From Perkinsus chesapeaki (lineage: Eukaryota > Perkinsozoa > Perkinsida > Perkinsidae), in assembly GCA_013115145.1 (NCBI GenBank), contig JAAPAO010000562.1:1-23540 (forward strand): a DNA stretch of 23,540 nt, in the 5' to 3' direction. Shown here piece after piece: positions 20,101-23,540 of the stretch. The notes under the pieces are model-generated. The model saw nothing but the letters and a program-made list of their open reading frames with translations. It did not search any database and was not told the DNA's origin. Each line of letters opens with the position of its first letter. The stretch's first letter is position 1. Made by a program: the position numbers and the translations under genes.

Positions 20101-20942
20101 ACACACACGGTAGTCTGCCACTTGCAGTGTGCAAGGCGAACGTCGCCTACCTGATCCGTGTCGCTCTCATTTGACATTCGTTGGTGTGCCTCTGTGGCGA
20201 CGCTGTGCACTAAATATCTGTTATGGAAGAAGGCATTGGTCCACGGTTCCTCGAAATGCTCGAACCCGCGATCGCAGAGCTCCTCGAATGTTGGTCCTTG
20301 CTGTTCGTTATCACTCTCTCCCTGTTCCGAAGAGGATCCGGCCTAAGCACGCTCATAAAAGGCGTCCTTTTTTAATGCTCGCTGACTAGTCCGAACGCGT
20401 ATGTGTTGCCCAACAACTTCGCGATTAAACAGTATGGCCCAATTTCGGTTGACGTATCGATGCGAGATTCTGCTCTCTTCAAAACACCACTTACCCTCTC
20501 TCCTGCTTCTGGACGTTTGCCATATAAGCACATGCAGCAATATTGAGCATGTAATGGATTACTGTGGGCATGGGGCTTCCAGACCGGCAGAGTAGACGGG
20601 ACAGAAGTTGTGTTGCCTGACGGCTAAAAGATTCGTCCAATTTCCTTAATCGAGCGAGCAAGGTCTTGATACGGATCCTCCACAACATATGGGACGCTAC
20701 CCAGTGTCCGACGGTACAAAGCTCAACCGGGTAACCCGGTCCGGGTTCACGCCCGACAAATTCTCTTATTAGCGTATTTGAACACTGTCTCTTACTTGGA
20801 CTACTCTGTCCCACTTGAACTGTCATTGCTGTATCGGGACGTTCCGTACTGTTCTGAGACTACAGCAAACGATAGGACCAGCCATGACTTCATGAGTTAT
20901 TTTGCTCACCCCAGGATTTTCATCGGCGTTTCGGTCGGACAT
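17106..20942 (-). CDS. Long unknown protein, about 20 exons
   Basis: Not recognised. Start ATG at 20942 (MSDRNADENPG). Exons: 20942-20910, 20859-20495, [unresolved 20494-20343], 20342-20151, 20068-19889, 19746-19688, 19641-19538, 19363-19227, 19057-18979, 18938-18837, 18792-18734, 18687-18619, 18572-18459, 18281-18200, 18076-17881, 17851-17812, 17772-17731, 17680-17444, 17389-17302, 17272-17106. Apart from the unresolved segment, phases agree from exon to exon. Many introns are 39-54 bases; others are 29, 82, 123, 142, 169, 174 and 177. Visible features are an acidic exon with FEELCDRGFEHFEEPWTN, a hydrophobic possible membrane helix (SFILILFLSLYGSLKG), an acidic helix (MVEEMNALTEEEKKEVEEHC), Pro-rich linkers (VSMPPPEFFPDIIGPPKAY) and an acidic tail ending TSERV. 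It could be two adjacent genes. The exon at 18281 and both 29-base introns (17880-17852, 17301-17273) are the least certain. Confidence 0.55.
18318..18401. repeat. 84-base hairpin, probably intronic
   Basis: Arms 18318-18352 and 18366-18401 pair over about 35 bases with one mismatch and a one-base bulge near the outer end, around a 13-base loop. In the favoured gene model it lies in the 177-base intron 18458-18282 of the long unknown gene. If read as exon instead, its right arm brings a stop codon (18367-18365). Confidence 0.9.
18950..18967. repeat. 18-base palindrome, copy 3, inside a 40-base intron
   Basis: ATCGATCACCCGATCGAT, with 7-base perfect inner arms extending to AATCGATC/GATCGATT around a 4-base centre. 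It fills almost half of the 40-base intron 18978-18939 of the long unknown gene. Removal of this intron joins KK to DSSDIELPP in frame. Confidence 0.65.
19774..19794. repeat. 21-base near-palindrome in an intron
   Basis: ATACTAACTT and AAGTCAGTAT pair with one mismatch around a central C, inside the 142-base intron 19888-19747. Confidence 0.65.
20121..20148. repeat. Two overlapping short hairpins in an intron
   Basis: CTTGCA-GTG-TGCAAG (20121-20135) and AGGCGA-ACG-TCGCCT (20134-20148) are both perfect, have 6-base arms and 3-base loops, and share two bases. Both lie in the 82-base intron 20150-20069. Confidence 0.8.
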
Positions 20943-23254
20943 TGCTGAGTTGGAAACGGCAGCTAAGTAGTACCGAAATCAAACCTCGAAGGCTTTGAAG
21001 AACTCGGGAGTATCAACAACAAGATGAACAATCGGTGAACGTATAGTTGGATTAAGTACTCAAGCGTCCAGGTCGCGGATAGAGGAAAGGAAACGTCACG
21101 TTTGTGATAGAATAAAAGGACCGACATGTCGAAGGTTGCTCGTAGAGTGGATAGTCCAGCTAAGCCATCTCCCTGGGCGGACTGTGCACTAATACAACAG
21201 GCGATCCACAAAGCGGCACAGAGAGAATGGGTAGAGCTTTGCTGAGAAAAACTCTTCAAAAAGAAGGTATAAGCTCCACAATGAGCCGAAGCCGATAAGT
21301 GTGAGGTGGTCTTTGCTGGTTGGTACTATGAACTAGTCCAAAACCGTTACAGGCTCATAAGGAAGTGAGCGTCATTTTCTTAGCTTAATAGGTGCCACCC
21401 AATAAGCTAACGATATAAGCCCTGACCGTAGGCATTCTAATTCAGTCTCGGATCATCCAGTGACTGGGTTACAGTCCGTACGCAACCATTAGAAACCTCG
21501 CATCGTGGAAGGGCGAGCGAAATCCCTGTAGGGTCGGCAACCTGCCGACGTGGCCCGAGTAGCTTTCATCGAAGTGTCGCTATTTTGCACTACAGTGACT
21601 TGTGCAACGGCAGACACTATGGGGGTTCTTGCTGAGTAGTGCCACGGTGTACTACATGCTACAGCATAGCTCAGCATGTTAGAACTGACTAGCTGAACCA
21701 CATATCGCGTATCTGAGAATCTTTCCCATGGAGCGCATGCGTAATCCTTGAACATAACCTTTGAAAGCACAATGAAGATACCTCGATAGCAGTATGGTGG
21801 CGTCTTTCATTGAAAACTATGTAACGTTGAAATTGAGTGATGAGAGTGCGAGGAAACTATTCAAACCAGAAGCACGACGCAGGCCAGACTCAGAGTCCCT
21901 GCGAGTCGGGTAAGAGTAGTTCGAGTAGGGATGTCGGGATGAATCTACTGGAACACCTCCAGCTCACATTATTCAAGCTACATATAGGCAAGCCGTTAGT
22001 AATAACTCAATTTTGGTGGGCAGTGCAGTCAAATCAGCTATACCGGGCTGGTTGCATCCCTGCCGTGCGTGCCCAAGTTCCTGCGCGGGGATACGTAACG
22101 GAAGAGACTCCCTATTAGGCTGCTAAATAGTGTATACTATACACTGTATAGCTTGCGCGATCACAGTCTTAGAGTTGCACAAGTACGGTCGTTCTATGAT
22201 TGAGCAGTCTAGGCGAACTGCTTAGCCAATATTGTGGCCAAAACAGTTCTGAATTCGGAGCCGGCGGCTCCGAGCCGTCTTGAGCAATCCTCGCTACCGA
22301 GTCACTGGCGAAGATAGTCAGTAGTAATGAGTAATCCTAGACCGAGCCTTACGAAAATGTGTTCACCGAAACTTATAAGTGTTCCTAGCACGCCGTGCTA
22401 AGCACAGAGGCGCGATGGGAAAGAGAAATCTTCCTAGCTCCAAACAGAGTATAAAATGAAGCCTCCTGAGCGAGCTTTATGTTTCTGTGGGACCTTCAAG
22501 GACCCGTAGTTTAGATCGGGAGAACAAAAACATCCTTTCTGTATTGTATTATCCGAATGCACTCCGAGAATGCCCAAATGCAGATGCTAAGTCACCTAGC
22601 CTCTCCTCGAAGACGACGCCTTTGGCGCGTCACATTTCAAGGGGGCTAAGCAAGAGCCCAGATCGTGAAGCAACACTAAAGGTAGGCTAAATCTTACTAG
22701 TAATGCGGCTGTAGAGTCTATAGTATAGACTAGAGGGCCTCTAGTAAGCGGGCTTATTGAGAAAGGTTATAACTGCTCGTACCGACTCTCCTGCAACTAA
22801 TTTCGAGGCTACGCCGATTAACACGTATGTACGAATGTATGAACTCGAGCTGGGGAAAGCTGTTGTTGCTCCCCATCCCTGCTTCGCCAGTATGATCAGA
22901 AGCGCCTATGTTAGAGCACTTGTTGAAGGAGTGTTGGCCTTTGTGGATCCTGGAGCCTTCAGGCTGGACTCCACCCACTGGAAAAAGCCTTCATGCTGAA
23001 GATATGATATATCACACATGAGTTATAAATACACGCAGATTTGAGGGTTGCGGTAGGAGTATACGTGTAATGCCTTAGCTGGAAATCCGGTTCAATAGCT
23101 CAGCTAAAGGGGCTCAACACACTGCGCCCTAACGCGTAGTTGTCAGGTATATAAAATGATCTGTCCAAGTCTACCGTAGCAAAGCGACAGCTTTCTGGAT
23201 CTTGAACTTGTAGTATGAGTACACTTTGGTATGTCAGTTGTAACCATTTCCTCA
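20943..23254. other. Gene-poor stretch with scattered small palindromes
   Basis: No gene I can defend in 2.3 kb. A minus-strand open stretch ending at 20963 contains a signal-peptide-like run (SLCAALWIACCISAQSAQ), but it has no ATG start and may be the remains of a secreted-protein gene. Plus-strand open stretches at 22487-22690 and 22757-22999 lack recognisable features. Short perfect palindromes sit at 21533-21549, 22129-22145, 22255-22273, 22386-22400, 22715-22731 and 22730-22744. A TATATAAA at 23148-23155 precedes the secreted-protein ATG by about 100 bases. Confidence 0.55.
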
Positions 23255-23540
23255 ATGCGCGCCTCTCGTTACATCTTGGCTCTCATTGGTATGTTGTTCT
23301 CTACAACAAGTGCTCAACAGATCTGTACCCAAGTGCCCTGTATCGTTAATGGTGGACGAGAGACCTGTGATCCACAAACTGGGTACTGTAGTGATACTCC
23401 TTATTGGAGTAGAGTACAATGCTGTGGTGAGCCGATAAACCCTGTCCACACGCCCGAGCCCGAGCCTGATCATGATAAGCGGATTGAGCTTGCGAATGTA
23501 GCGGCTGTGAAATCTCCAGAGATTAAGGGAGTACCGCACG
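23255..23540 (+). CDS. Secreted cysteine-rich protein, 5' part only
   Basis: ATG at 23255 opens a frame that runs off the window edge (95 codons plus one base). The first 20 residues, MRASRYILALIGMLFSTTSA, form a classical signal peptide with a likely cleavage before Gln-Gln. The mature part has closely spaced cysteines (C-x4-C-x8-C-x6-C-x9-CC, within ICTQVPC...QCCGEP), then an acidic Pro/Glu linker (HTPEPEPDHDKR). The short Cys cluster suggests a small disulphide-stabilised extracellular module followed by another region beyond the window. Family and function not recognised; in a parasitic protist it could be an exported or surface protein. The signal peptide and absence of stops support real coding; whether the gene is intact downstream is unknown. 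Confidence 0.75.
   Translation, partial: MRASRYILALIGMLFSTTSAQQICTQVPCIVNGGRETCDPQTGYCSDTPYWSRVQCCGEPINPVHTPEPEPDHDKRIELANVAAVKSPEIKGVPH

Noticed and set aside
20343-20494. An open minus-strand segment with NWAILFNREVVGQHIRV as an exon of the long unknown gene
   Set aside because: It may be real, but no pair of splice sites joins it cleanly to the 20495 donor in phase; left as unresolved rather than listed.
20641-20705. An alternative frame reading YVVEDPYQDLARSIKEIGRIF that resembles a nucleotidyltransferase C-terminal motif
   Set aside because: It conflicts with the continuous 121-codon frame of exon 20859-20495 and stops at once; the resemblance is too short to trust.
22757-22999. Plus-strand open frame of 80 codons
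   Set aside because: An opposing frame is equally open, there is no signal peptide or motif, and it lies in a palindrome-rich gene-poor stretch.

Overview
The window comes from a compact protist nuclear genome. Its intron-bearing genes have clean GT...AG introns, many only 39-54 bases long, and the genes are short. Two secreted-protein loci (one decayed) have a style I associate with Perkinsus and its relatives (Alveolata, Perkinsozoa). The organism call is an inference from gene style and memory of protein families, not a database match. There are no prokaryotic operons, ribosome binding sites, tRNA/rRNA genes, CRISPR arrays or intact transposons that I can support.

Layout. Bases 1-69 are a pure C run, probably an assembly or sequencing artefact at a contig end. 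Every intron-bearing gene lies on the minus strand. In window order they are: (i) 193-3027, an uninterrupted 944-residue protein with a RAVE/Rav1-DmX-like C-terminal domain and a tandem 12-residue repeat; (ii) 3512-6169, a nine-exon prolyl 4-hydroxylase; (iii) 7508-8904, an eight-exon mitotic (B-type) cyclin; (iv) 13356-14094, an ankyrin-repeat gene whose 5' end I could not find; (v) 15495-16794, a gene of unknown function; (vi) 17106-20942, a long gene of about 20 exons and unknown function. The plus strand carries a decayed secreted-protein gene (11461-12221) and the start of a cysteine-rich secreted protein running off the right edge (23255-23540). The stretches 8905-11460, 12222-13355, 14095-15494 and 20943-23254 hold no gene I can defend.

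The exon models were built by hand from splice signals, reading phase and, where the family is known, conserved residues. Phases close exactly for the hydroxylase and the cyclin. The longer unknown gene is consistent over most of its length, with one unresolved segment (20343-20494).

The most unusual non-coding signal is palindromic DNA. An 18-base palindrome (ATCGATCAC[GC][TC]GATCGAT) occurs three times, twice inside introns and once about 110 bases upstream of a start codon. Separate foldback sequences (a perfect 50-base palindrome, an 84-base hairpin and several 15-24-base hairpins) sit in the longer introns and in the gene-poor right half. The genes look like unrelated housekeeping and lineage-specific genes rather than a pathway: a vacuolar ATPase assembly factor, a hydroxylase, a cell-cycle cyclin, an ankyrin protein and secreted proteins.
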